Assembly: GCF_019195455.1 (NCBI RefSeq) | Contig: NZ_JAIMBW010000001.1 | Coordinates: 3,128,001 to 3,192,000, forward strand | Direction of reading: 5' to 3' | Length of the DNA: 64,000 nucleotides | Source: Gymnodinialimonas phycosphaerae | Lineage (GTDB): Bacteria; Pseudomonadota; Alphaproteobacteria; Rhodobacterales; Rhodobacteraceae | Part shown: positions 43,954 to 51,510 of the stretch, piece by piece | Layout: the number at the start of each line of letters is the position of its first letter | How positions within the stretch are numbered: position 1 is the stretch's first letter | Made by a program: the position numbers and the translations under genes | Notes under the pieces: model-generated | The model's database searches: none | Told to the model about the DNA's origin: nothing | What the model saw: the letters and a program-made list of their open reading frames with translations, nothing else

Positions 43954-44891
43954 TTACAAGCGGCGCGCAAGCAGCCACCCTTCGCCTTGCCACCTATCAC
44001 ACCGGCCTGTCGGGCCGTGGCCCCGGCCTGATCCTGCGCGATATCCTGCGTCAGGAGGATGAAGTCGCCGCCACGATTGCCGTCATCGAGGCCGCCAATC
44101 CCGATATCCTTGCCCTGCAAGACATGGACTATGACGGCAACCAGCTTGCCATTGCTGCGCTGGCCGAAGCGCTAGGCTTTGCCCATTACCTTGCCCTGCG
44201 TCCCAATACCGGGCGTCTCACCGGGTTCGATCTGGATGGGGACGGGCGCACGGACGGCCCCCGTGACGCCCATGGCTATGGGCGCTTCAACGGTCAGGGC
44301 GGCATGGCGCTACTGTCGCACTATCCCTTGGGCGCGGTGCAGGATTTCTCGGCCATGCTGTGGCAGGACCTGCCCGAGAACGCCGCCGCCGAGGTTACGG
44401 CGACCGAGGCTTTGCCTGTCCTGCGCCTGCACACCGTCGGCGCATGGGATGTTGAGGTGCTGACGCCAAGCGGTCCCCTCCACATCCTCATGTCCCACGC
44501 CACCACGCCCGTCTTCGACGGCCCCGAGGATCGCAACGGCCTGCGCAACGCCGATGAGATACGGTTCTGGCACCAGTACATAACCGATACCGCGCCAGAA
44601 TCTTTCGTCTATATGGGGACACTCAATGTGGATCCCCAGCGCGGCGAAGGCCTTCGGGGGCCGCTGATCGACCTCCTCTCTCATCCTGCCGTACAGGACC
44701 CCGTGCCGGACGGCCCTACCGCTGACTGGGATGACCCCACGCCCGGCGATTTACGCGTCGACTACCTTCTGCCTTCGCGGAGCCTGACCGTAGAGGATGC
44801 AGGCGTTTTATGGCCTCAGGACGGCCCGCTGCTGGACGCGGTCGAGGAAGCCTCCGACCATCGGCTGGTTTGGGTCGACGTCCGGTTCTGA
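43809..44891 (+). CDS. Exported endonuclease/exonuclease/phosphatase-family protein
   Basis: The frame from 43809 gives 360 residues; the first 50 (RDRGRWTPYGAVVLGCLITSGAQAA) end in a signal-peptide-like stretch without an obvious ATG at its head, so the real start is uncertain and overlaps the previous gene. The EEP domain begins at ATLRLATYHTGLSGRGPGLILRDIL and has LALQDMDYDG, GNGLRNADEIRFW and the C-terminal DYLLPSRSLTVEDAGVLWP followed by SDHRLVWVDV (catalytic His). Such secreted proteins hydrolyse phosphodiesters, DNA or phospholipids. The 3' end overlaps a convergent gene by 76 bases. Confidence 0.8.
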   Translation: MDAPSPQPDHAGSGHAADRADDPRPSRAPCRRDRGRWTPYGAVVLGCLITSGAQAATLRLATYHTGLSGRGPGLILRDILRQEDEVAATIAVIEAANPDILALQDMDYDGNQLAIAALAEALGFAHYLALRPNTGRLTGFDLDGDGRTDGPRDAHGYGRFNGQGGMALLSHYPLGAVQDFSAMLWQDLPENAAAEVTATEALPVLRLHTVGAWDVEVLTPSGPLHILMSHATTPVFDGPEDRNGLRNADEIRFWHQYITDTAPESFVYMGTLNVDPQRGEGLRGPLIDLLSHPAVQDPVPDGPTADWDDPTPGDLRVDYLLPSRSLTVEDAGVLWPQDGPLLDAVEEASDHRLVWVDVRF

Positions 44892-45751
44892 CACAGCGGG
44901 CCCGTCGCTTGACGCAATGCGTCATGCAAGGGCGTCGCCGTAAACCCCGGCACGCGCGCCGCCAGCGCCTTGCCGTCAACACGGTGGGGCCGTTGCCAAA
45001 GATACCGCATTTCGATCAGCGGCTTCGCCAGTTTCCATAAAGGCCGCGCAAGGTAGAGGGGCAGCCAGCTCATCTCTGCCGCGCGCACAGGCCTGCCCAA
45101 GGCAGCCTCCAACGCCTGACCCATCTCTGCGCCGGTCAGAGTGTAGCCCTCGAACGTGAACTCGGAAAACGGAGGCAGATCCACGAGATCGTCCAACAGC
45201 TGCGCTCCGGCCTCTGCCACGTCCGGCAGGAACGCCCAGGCGTGCTCGTGATCCAGCGGTCCGGGATAGCTGAGCCGCCCTTTCCCGATCTTGGCCGCGA
45301 TGATCTTGTCGAACCAATTGCCAGAGGCCTCGGTATCCAGATAGTCGCCAGAGCGCAGAATGATCGTCTTCACGCCCGCATCCCGGTACGCGGCCTCCAT
45401 CCGGCGGCGGATCAACCCCAGGGGATGCGTGGCCTTGTGGGGCGTGTCAGGGGACAGAACCGGCGGCAGGTCCTCTCCATAAACATAGATGTTGCCGGGG
45501 ATCAGCACTGCGGCGCTTGAGGCTTTGGCAGCGGCGATGACCTGCCGTGTCAGGACGGGCACCTGCGCCGCCCAATCGGGATAGGCGGGGTTCCACGCGT
45601 TCACGATCACCTCCGCGCCCATCGCCGCCTCGGTCAGGCGGTCCTTGCTACGGTCAAAGCGGCGGATGTTCCAGCCGTGGCGGGCAAGCGCCTCGGCAAT
45701 GTTGCGGCCAAAGCGGCCATTAGCGCCGAGGATCAGGGCAGTGCGGGTCAT
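44816..45751 (-). CDS. NAD(P)-binding epimerase/reductase
   Basis: 311 residues. N-terminus TRTALILGANGRFGRNIAEAL is a Rossmann nucleotide-binding site; IYVYGEDLPPVLSPDTPHKATHPLG and RRMEAAYRD take the place of the Tyr-x3-Lys region of NAD-dependent epimerases. The C-terminal residues are Ser/Arg-rich (SRWSEASSTASSSGPS) because the gene runs over the 3' end of the convergent exported nuclease gene, suggesting recent loss of an earlier stop. It is divergent from an LysR gene, its likely regulator. Substrate unknown. Confidence 0.82.
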   Translation of the reverse strand: MTRTALILGANGRFGRNIAEALARHGWNIRRFDRSKDRLTEAAMGAEVIVNAWNPAYPDWAAQVPVLTRQVIAAAKASSAAVLIPGNIYVYGEDLPPVLSPDTPHKATHPLGLIRRRMEAAYRDAGVKTIILRSGDYLDTEASGNWFDKIIAAKIGKGRLSYPGPLDHEHAWAFLPDVAEAGAQLLDDLVDLPPFSEFTFEGYTLTGAEMGQALEAALGRPVRAAEMSWLPLYLARPLWKLAKPLIEMRYLWQRPHRVDGKALAARVPGFTATPLHDALRQATGPLCQNRTSTQTSRWSEASSTASSSGPS

Positions 45752-45844
45752 GGCGGAGTCTCCTTTGTTATCCTGCCCAAAGCTTCACCCATGCGTCAGC
45801 GTATTCATATTGCCAAAGTTCGTACCTGTGACATACAAAAACGC

Positions 45845-46726
45845 ATGGATCTTGATTGGACCCTTCTGCGTGCCGTGCTTGCCGTGGCGGAAACGGGATC
45901 GCTCTCGGGCGCGGCGACAGAGCTGTCGCTGACGCAACCCACGCTTGGGCGACAGATCAAGGCAGCAGAGCAGGCGTTGGGGCAGCCACTGTTCACCCGC
46001 CACGCCCGCGGCCTGACGCCCACGCCGTTCTGCGACAGCCTGCTTCCCGCTGCCAGACGGATGCGCGACGCGGCGCAGGCCGTTTCGGTCCTTGCCGCCG
46101 GGCAATCGCCGGACACCTCCGGGCGGGTGCGGCTGACAGCCTCGGTCTTCGTGACCAGCCACGTCCTGCCCGACATCCTTGCCACCATCCGTGAGGATCA
46201 TCCGAACATCGCCCTCGATGTTGTGGCGTCTGATGCGACCGAGAACCTGCTGTTTCACGAGGCCGACATCGCCCTGCGCATGTATCGGCCCACGCAACTC
46301 GACATGATCACCAAGCATCTGGGCGACTTGTCGCTGGGGCTCTATGCGTCCGAGCGCTATATCGCGCGCCATGGCCTGCTACGGGACATGGACGACCTGC
46401 ACGCGCACCAGATGGTCGGCTATGACCGCAGCGATTTGATCCTGCGCGGGATGCGCGCGATGGGGATGGAGGTGACGCGCGATTGGTTCACCGTCTGCAC
46501 CGACGATCAGGTCGCCTATTGGAAATTCGTCGCGGCGGGCTGTGGCATCGGCATCGGGCAAACGGTGGTCGCCGAACGGACCCCCGGCGTGCGGCGCATC
46601 CTGTCCGACCTTACGATCCCCCCGCTGCCCGTCTGGCTGACGGCGCATCCGTCCCTGCGCCATCAACCGCGCGTGGCCGCCGTCTGGACCGCGCTGGATC
46701 AGGCAATTTCTCCGCTGCTTTCTTGA
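45845..46726 (+). CDS. LysR-family transcriptional regulator
   Basis: 293 residues from MDLDWTLLRAVLAVAETGSLSGAATELSLTQPTLGRQIKAAEQALGQPLFTRHARGL, a textbook LysR helix-turn-helix, with the effector domain from about 90 onward. The gene is divergent from the epimerase gene across 93 bases, the standard LysR arrangement for controlling a neighbour. Effector unknown. The long upstream extension to 45677 is antisense to the epimerase and was rejected. Confidence 0.93.
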   Translation: MDLDWTLLRAVLAVAETGSLSGAATELSLTQPTLGRQIKAAEQALGQPLFTRHARGLTPTPFCDSLLPAARRMRDAAQAVSVLAAGQSPDTSGRVRLTASVFVTSHVLPDILATIREDHPNIALDVVASDATENLLFHEADIALRMYRPTQLDMITKHLGDLSLGLYASERYIARHGLLRDMDDLHAHQMVGYDRSDLILRGMRAMGMEVTRDWFTVCTDDQVAYWKFVAAGCGIGIGQTVVAERTPGVRRILSDLTIPPLPVWLTAHPSLRHQPRVAAVWTALDQAISPLLS

Positions 46727-46783
46727 CGGCCCCAAAAGGCCGCGCTACCGCAGGCACAACAAATTCTCACAAGGAACAGACCC

Positions 46784-47884
46784 ATGACCGACCGCTCTTT
46801 GCTTATCCTTCCCGGCGACGGGATCGGCCCCGAGGTGATGGCCGAGGTGCGTAAGGTCATCAATTGGTTCGGCACGGCGCGGGGCATCACCTTTGAAGTG
46901 TCCGAGGATCTAGTGGGCGGCGCGGCATACGACGCCCATGGTACACCGCTGACCGATGAAACGATGGAAAAGGCGCAAAGCGTCGATGCCGTTCTTCTGG
47001 GCGCCGTCGGCGGCCCCGCCTATGACGATCTGGATTTCTCCGTGAAGCCCGAACGCGGCCTTTTGCGCCTGCGCAAGGAGATGGACCTTTACGCCAACCT
47101 GCGCCCGGCGCAGTGCTTTGACGCGCTGGCGGATTTCTCGTCCCTCAAGCGCGAGATCGTCTCGGGCCTCGACATCATGATCCTGCGGGAGCTGACGTCT
47201 GGCGTCTATTTTGGCGAGCCGCGCGGGATCCACATGGAAGGTAACGAGCGCGTCGGCATCAACACCCAGCGCTACACCGAAGGCGAGATCGCCCGCGCCG
47301 CGCGGTCGGCCTTTGAACTGGCCCGCCGCCGCAACAACAAGGTCTGCTCGATGGAGAAGGCCAACGTGATGGAGTCCGGCATCCTCTGGCGCGATGTCGT
47401 CAACGAAATCCACGCCGCGGAATACGGCGATGTGGAACTGTCCCACATGTATGCCGACAACGGCGCGATGCAGCTGGTCCGCGCGCCCAAGCAGTTTGAC
47501 GTGATCCTGACCGATAACCTCTTTGGCGATATCCTGTCCGATTGCGCTGCGATGCTGACCGGGTCCCTCGGGATGCTGCCCTCTGCCTCCCTCGGTGCGC
47601 CGATGGAAAATGGCCGCCCCAAGGCGATGTACGAGCCCGTCCACGGCTCGGCCCCCGACATCACGGGCAAAGGCCTCGCCAACCCCATCGCCTGTATCCT
47701 CAGCTTCGCCATGGCGTTGCGCTATTCCTTCGATCTGGGCGACGAGGCGACGCTTCTGGAGCGCGCCGTCGAAAGCGTGCTGGCGGACGGTGCCCGCACC
47801 GCCGACCTGATGGGCCCCGAGGGCGGCACGCCGATGAGCACGACGGAAATGGGCGACGCCATCGTGGCCAAACTGGCGGCCTGA
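46784..47884 (+). CDS. leuB: 3-Isopropylmalate dehydrogenase
   Basis: 366 residues. N-terminus [18 protein letters not shown], metal-binding and catalytic segments [34 protein letters not shown] and [28 protein letters not shown], and [19 protein letters not shown] are the family signature. It oxidises and decarboxylates 3-isopropylmalate to 2-oxo-4-methylpentanoate, which IlvE (24197) turns into leucine. It is a single-gene transcription unit here, apart from leuC and leuD. Confidence 0.96.
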   Translation: MTDRSLLILPGDGIGPEVMAEVRKVINWFGTARGITFEVSEDLVGGAAYDAHGTPLTDETMEKAQSVDAVLLGAVGGPAYDDLDFSVKPERGLLRLRKEMDLYANLRPAQCFDALADFSSLKREIVSGLDIMILRELTSGVYFGEPRGIHMEGNERVGINTQRYTEGEIARAARSAFELARRRNNKVCSMEKANVMESGILWRDVVNEIHAAEYGDVELSHMYADNGAMQLVRAPKQFDVILTDNLFGDILSDCAAMLTGSLGMLPSASLGAPMENGRPKAMYEPVHGSAPDITGKGLANPIACILSFAMALRYSFDLGDEATLLERAVESVLADGARTADLMGPEGGTPMSTTEMGDAIVAKLAA

Positions 47885-47899
47885 GAAACACGTCGCAAA

Positions 47900-47952
47900 C
47901 CGGGCCTTGGTCCGGGACGGCAACATCGGGGACCCGGGCCAAGGCTCGGGTC
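47900..47952. repeat. Pair of CCGGGCC-type palindromes
   Basis: The first copy (47900-47915) pairs CCGGGCC with GGTCCGG around TT. The second (47931-47952) pairs GACCCGGGCC with GGCTCGGGTC around AA, with one wobble. The same motif occurs at 16572-16587. They sit 16 bases after leuB and may end its transcript, although the U-tract is weak. Confidence 0.65.
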
Positions 47953-48010
47953 CTCGCCTTTCCGCGAAACCCGTGGCATCTTCCTTTCCATTGCCCCAAA
48001 GGAGATTGCC

Positions 48011-48370
48011 ATGCTCGCCCGTTTGACCCTTATTCTCGCCCTTCTGACCGGCACCGCCCATGCCAACGGCTACGCAGTCGGCGACACGTTCGAAGACCCC
48101 ATGCAGATCGCCCAGGAAGCCGTCGCCTTCTTTCCCATGGACGAAGAGGGCCGCCCCCGGATCGAAGTCGACGTCAGTCTGGATTTCTTCGGAAAACTCA
48201 CCATCCTTGTCGCCAACTCTGGCCTGCCAGACGATTCCGTGGCAGGGGAGCGCAATCAATATGTGCTGGAACAGCAGGACGGCGTCTGGGTGCTGATCTA
48301 CCAGCGTACGGATTACCGGTGTCGGCGCGGCAATAACACCGTCACCTGGCAAACGAACCTCTGCCCCTGA
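48011..48370 (+). CDS. Small exported protein, unknown function
   Basis: 119 residues with a signal peptide (MLARLTLILALLTGTAHANG). The mature part is about 100 residues with two Cys near the C-terminus (DYRCRRGNNTVTWQTNLCP) that could form a disulfide. A pattern like VDVSLDFFGKLTILVANSGLPDDSVAGERNQYVL suggests a compact beta fold. Family not recognised. It is 23 bases upstream of a DMT transporter gene, perhaps cotranscribed. Confidence 0.75.
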   Translation: MLARLTLILALLTGTAHANGYAVGDTFEDPMQIAQEAVAFFPMDEEGRPRIEVDVSLDFFGKLTILVANSGLPDDSVAGERNQYVLEQQDGVWVLIYQRTDYRCRRGNNTVTWQTNLCP

Positions 48371-48392
48371 GTGACAGGAAGGAACGCCCCTC

Positions 48393-49358
48393 GTGACCTC
48401 GAACCTGCGCGGCGCGCTCGCAGGCCTCCTGGCCTTCGGGATCTTCGCCACCCACGATGTGATCGTCAAATACCTCGGCGGCACCTATGCGCCGTTCCAG
48501 ATCGTGTTCTTCTCGGTCCTGTTCGGCTTTCCCATCGTGTCGTTCCTGCTGCTGCGCGATGCGAAGGAGGCGAACCTGCGGCCCAACCACCCCTGGTGGA
48601 TCGCGGCGCGCACGGCGGCCTCGGTCATCACCGGCTTTTGTGCCTTCTACGCCTTCACCGTGCTGCCCTTGGCGCAGACATACGCGATCCTCTTCGCCGC
48701 CCCGCTTCTGATCACCGTTCTGGCGATTCCGATGCTGGGAGAAACCGTGGGCTGGCGCCGGGGGCTGGCGGTCGTCGTGGGCCTCTGCGGTGTGCTGTTC
48801 GTGCTGCAACCGGGCCGAACCGACCTGTCGTTGGGCCACGCCGCGGCCCTGACGGCCGCGTTCAGCGGGGCGTTGGCGTCCCTGATCGTGCGAAAGGTCG
48901 GGCGCGCGGAACGCTCGGTGGTGATGCTGCTCTATCCAATGGTGGCCAATTTCATCGTCATGGGGCTGGCGATGCCCTTCGTCTATGTGCCGATGCCGGG
49001 CCAGGACCTTGGCGCGCTGGCCGTCGTCGCGGCCATGGCACTGGCCGCCAGCGCGCTTCTGATCGTCGCCTACCGGACCGCGCCCGCGATCATGGTCGCA
49101 CCGATGCAATACAGCCAGATCCTGTGGGCCACGGTCTACGGTGTCCTGCTGTTCGATGAGGGGCTGGAGATGCCGACCATCATCGGCTCGGCCATCATCA
49201 TCGCGTCGGGCATCTACATCGTCCTGCGCGAAGATCGCGGCGGCCGGTCCTCCACCACGCCGGTCCTGCGCACCCGCACCCGTGTCGGCACCCCCAGCGG
49301 CCTGCGGATCGCTCCGTTCCTGTCGTCCGACCGCCGTGGCCCGAAGCCTCCGGGCTGA
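48393..49358 (+). CDS. DMT/EamA-family transporter
   Basis: 321 residues from a GTG start (MTSNLRGALAGLLAFGIFATHDVIVKYLGG). Ten hydrophobic helices arranged as two EamA repeats (each starting near AGLLAFG and AAALTAAFSGALASL). Members export amino acids, cations or metabolites. The C-terminal 35 residues are Arg- and Pro-rich, a cytoplasmic tail. No substrate can be assigned. Confidence 0.87.
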   Translation: MTSNLRGALAGLLAFGIFATHDVIVKYLGGTYAPFQIVFFSVLFGFPIVSFLLLRDAKEANLRPNHPWWIAARTAASVITGFCAFYAFTVLPLAQTYAILFAAPLLITVLAIPMLGETVGWRRGLAVVVGLCGVLFVLQPGRTDLSLGHAAALTAAFSGALASLIVRKVGRAERSVVMLLYPMVANFIVMGLAMPFVYVPMPGQDLGALAVVAAMALAASALLIVAYRTAPAIMVAPMQYSQILWATVYGVLLFDEGLEMPTIIGSAIIIASGIYIVLREDRGGRSSTTPVLRTRTRVGTPSGLRIAPFLSSDRRGPKPPG

Positions 49359-49404
49359 TCCCACTTGCCAAGCCTGCCCGCCCCAGCTATCCCGCCCTCA
49401 CGGT

Positions 49405-49481
49405 CGGGCTGTGGCGCAGCCTGGTAGCGCACCTGCTTCGGGAGCAGGGGGTCGGAGGTTCGAATCCTCTCAGCCCGACCA
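49405..49481 (+). tRNA. tRNA-Pro (anticodon CGG)
   Basis: 77 bases with a complete cloverleaf: acceptor arms CGGGCTG and CAGCCCG, anticodon stem CTGCT/AGCAG with loop TTCGGGA (CGG, proline), T-loop GGTTCGAATCC, and encoded 3' CCA. A TTTTT run follows, and the TNT-like gene starts its 3' end 12 bases later. Confidence 0.95.
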
Positions 49482-49492
49482 GTTTTTCCTGA

Positions 49493-50389
49493 TCACGAGC
49501 CTTTGGCCCGCCCGCTCAGCACGGCGGCGCCCCGGACGATCTCGGTGACTTGCCGATCGACCGTCTCACTGGCGCCGATGCCCGCACCAAGGCCGACATT
49601 CCGTGCCAATCCCAGTTGCGACTGCACCGCCGCGCTGACCATCTTCGGGTCTTTGCCGATGTTGTTGAGGATCGTATTGGCTGAACTGATCAAGTTCGCC
49701 GACGCCCCCTCCAATGCCGCCGCGTCGGCCTCGGACCCTGTCGGAGTGGCACGCAAGGCCTCGGCGGATGCGCGCAACGCGTCGGCCAGCGCCGAGAGCC
49801 GGAACGCCTGCGCGGCAAGCGCATCGGACGGATCGAAATCGGTGGGTGTGGCGGCCAGCGGCTCGGGTGCGACGGCCCCCGCTTGCGTCGTACCTGCCCA
49901 GGGCGTCTTGCCTTCGGGCACAGGCTTGAAACCGGGGATCAGCCAATTGGCAAAGAAGAACTGCGTCCCCCCGCCCACAAGCCAGTAATCCGGCAGCATC
50001 TGTTTTTGCATGTCCTGGGCAGGCTTCGATTCGACACCGCCCTTCCACAAGGGAATGTCCGCTTCCGCCGTATAGGACACGACGAATTCGCCGGTGTTCC
50101 AGCTGTATTCGATGGCGTTGGTGCGGCGCCACTCTGCCTCGGTCGAACCGGGGGCCGGGGGCGCTGGCGACCAATAGGCCCCCTTGTCCCCCGCCGTGCC
50201 GCCATAGACCCGGTAAAGCGTTTCACCCTTGGGCAGGACGTAGGCTTGCGCATTCGCGATGAAGTTCTGCGCCTCCTTTGCGGGAAGAAGCGGCCATCCG
50301 GTGACCGTTACGTCACGGTCCAACATGCTAAGGCTCAACATCGGGTTCTGCTGCGCGCCGGGTTGCGGCGTCGGGGCGGTCGTGGACAT
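49493..50389 (-). CDS. Hypothetical protein with TNT-like (NAD glycohydrolase) region
   Basis: 298 residues from MSTTAPTPQPGAQQNPM. No signal peptide. The middle region has LYRVYGGTAGDKGAYWS at 58-74 (Arg60, Trp73) and WLVGGGTQFFF at 136-146; the order Arg-Gly-x-Trp then Gly-Gly-Gly-Thr-Gln resembles the TNT toxin family, which binds NAD and cleaves nicotinamide, but the usual flanking segments are not clear. The C-terminal 120 residues are Ala/Ser-rich helices. It sits 12 bases from tRNA-Pro on the opposite strand. Not assigned; could equally be an unrelated beta-rich protein. Confidence 0.6.
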   Translation of the reverse strand: MSTTAPTPQPGAQQNPMLSLSMLDRDVTVTGWPLLPAKEAQNFIANAQAYVLPKGETLYRVYGGTAGDKGAYWSPAPPAPGSTEAEWRRTNAIEYSWNTGEFVVSYTAEADIPLWKGGVESKPAQDMQKQMLPDYWLVGGGTQFFFANWLIPGFKPVPEGKTPWAGTTQAGAVAPEPLAATPTDFDPSDALAAQAFRLSALADALRASAEALRATPTGSEADAAALEGASANLISSANTILNNIGKDPKMVSAAVQSQLGLARNVGLGAGIGASETVDRQVTEIVRGAAVLSGRAKGS

Positions 50390-50620
50390 GGCAAATCTCT
50401 TTCGTTGAAATAGATGGCCTCTACCGTGGCCGCGATCCTCTGACCGATCAAGCGTCCTGCGGCGTCTCATCGGCGGCGTCTCTGTCTAGTCAGGGCAGAT
50501 CACCGCGTGAAGGACGCTGATGCTCTGCCTCCCCGAATTGCGCCTGGTCTTTGGGCGCTGGGGCCTTGACGATGGGGACGATGCGCTCGACGTTCACATT
50601 CTGCGCAACCGGAGTTAACC

Positions 50621-51418
50621 ATGCATCCCCTCTTGACTGCCGACACCATCACCGAGTTCCAGACCAAAGGCGTCACTGTGATCCGTGGCCTCTTCGCAGG
50701 CCACGTCGACGCACTCCGCGCGGGCATCGCGCACAACATGGAACACCCCGGCCCCTATGCCGCCGAGAACCTGAAGGAAGGCGACACCGGCCGCTTTTTC
50801 GATGATTACTGCAATTGGCAGCGCATCCCGGAATTCGAGGATGTCATTCGCCATTCACCCGCCGCCGAGGTTGCCGCCGACCTCATGGGGTCGCGTACCA
50901 CACAGTTGTTCCATGACCACGTGCTGGTCAAGGAACCCGGCACCTCCAAGCCCACGCCATGGCATCAGGACGGCCCGTATTACTTCGTCGGCGGCCAGCA
51001 GAACGTCAGCTTCTGGGCGCCCGTTGATCCAGTCACAAATGCGTCGCTACGCTGCGTTGCAGGGTCTCATTTGTGGGAGAAGCCCGTCGTGCCGACCCGC
51101 TGGCTGAACGAGGATAATTTCTACCCCGACAGTGACGCCTACATCCCGGTTCCCGACCCAGACGCAGAGGGCATGGAAGTGGTCGAATGGCCGCTGGAGC
51201 CGGGCGATGCCGTTGCCTTCAACTACTGGATCCTGCACGGCGCGCGCGGCAACGAGGCCGCAGAACGCAGGCGGGCGTTTTCCGTCCGTTTCCTCGGAGA
51301 TGACGCCCGTTACGTCACGCGGCCCGGCCCCACGTCACCCCCATTCCCCGGCCACGGGATGACCGCAGGCGACAAGCTCCGCGAAGACTGGTTCCCCACG
51401 ATCTTCACCCGTCCGTAA
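50621..51418 (+). CDS. Phytanoyl-CoA dioxygenase (PhyH)-family protein
   Basis: 265 residues with the 2-oxoglutarate Fe(II) dioxygenase fold. Iron ligands are the His-x-Asp in PTPWHQDGPYYF and the distal His in WILHGARGNEA, and an Arg in RRRAFSVRFLGDDARYV fits 2-oxoglutarate binding. The substrate is unknown; PhyH proteins hydroxylate acyl-CoAs, ectoine, or small metabolites. Its end is 92 bases before fbpB, on the same strand. Confidence 0.9.
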   Translation: MHPLLTADTITEFQTKGVTVIRGLFAGHVDALRAGIAHNMEHPGPYAAENLKEGDTGRFFDDYCNWQRIPEFEDVIRHSPAAEVAADLMGSRTTQLFHDHVLVKEPGTSKPTPWHQDGPYYFVGGQQNVSFWAPVDPVTNASLRCVAGSHLWEKPVVPTRWLNEDNFYPDSDAYIPVPDPDAEGMEVVEWPLEPGDAVAFNYWILHGARGNEAAERRRAFSVRFLGDDARYVTRPGPTSPPFPGHGMTAGDKLREDWFPTIFTRP

Positions 51419-51510
51419 AGCTGTTGGCAGCGCACGGGAGGGCGCGGAAGGACCCCCCCGTGCATGCGGCGCTTGCAATCCGCGCCAATCCCGACAAAAA
51501 CACCCAGACT

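Noticed and set aside
46910..48484. Minus-strand open frame of 524 codons across leuB
   Set aside because: Antisense shadow of leuB and the following small gene; composition is typical of a complementary strand in GC-rich DNA.
49405..50389. Integrated element at tRNA-Pro
   Set aside because: No integrase, no repeat of the tRNA 3' end nearby and no change in gene density, so an island cannot be claimed; only the neighbouring gene is flagged.
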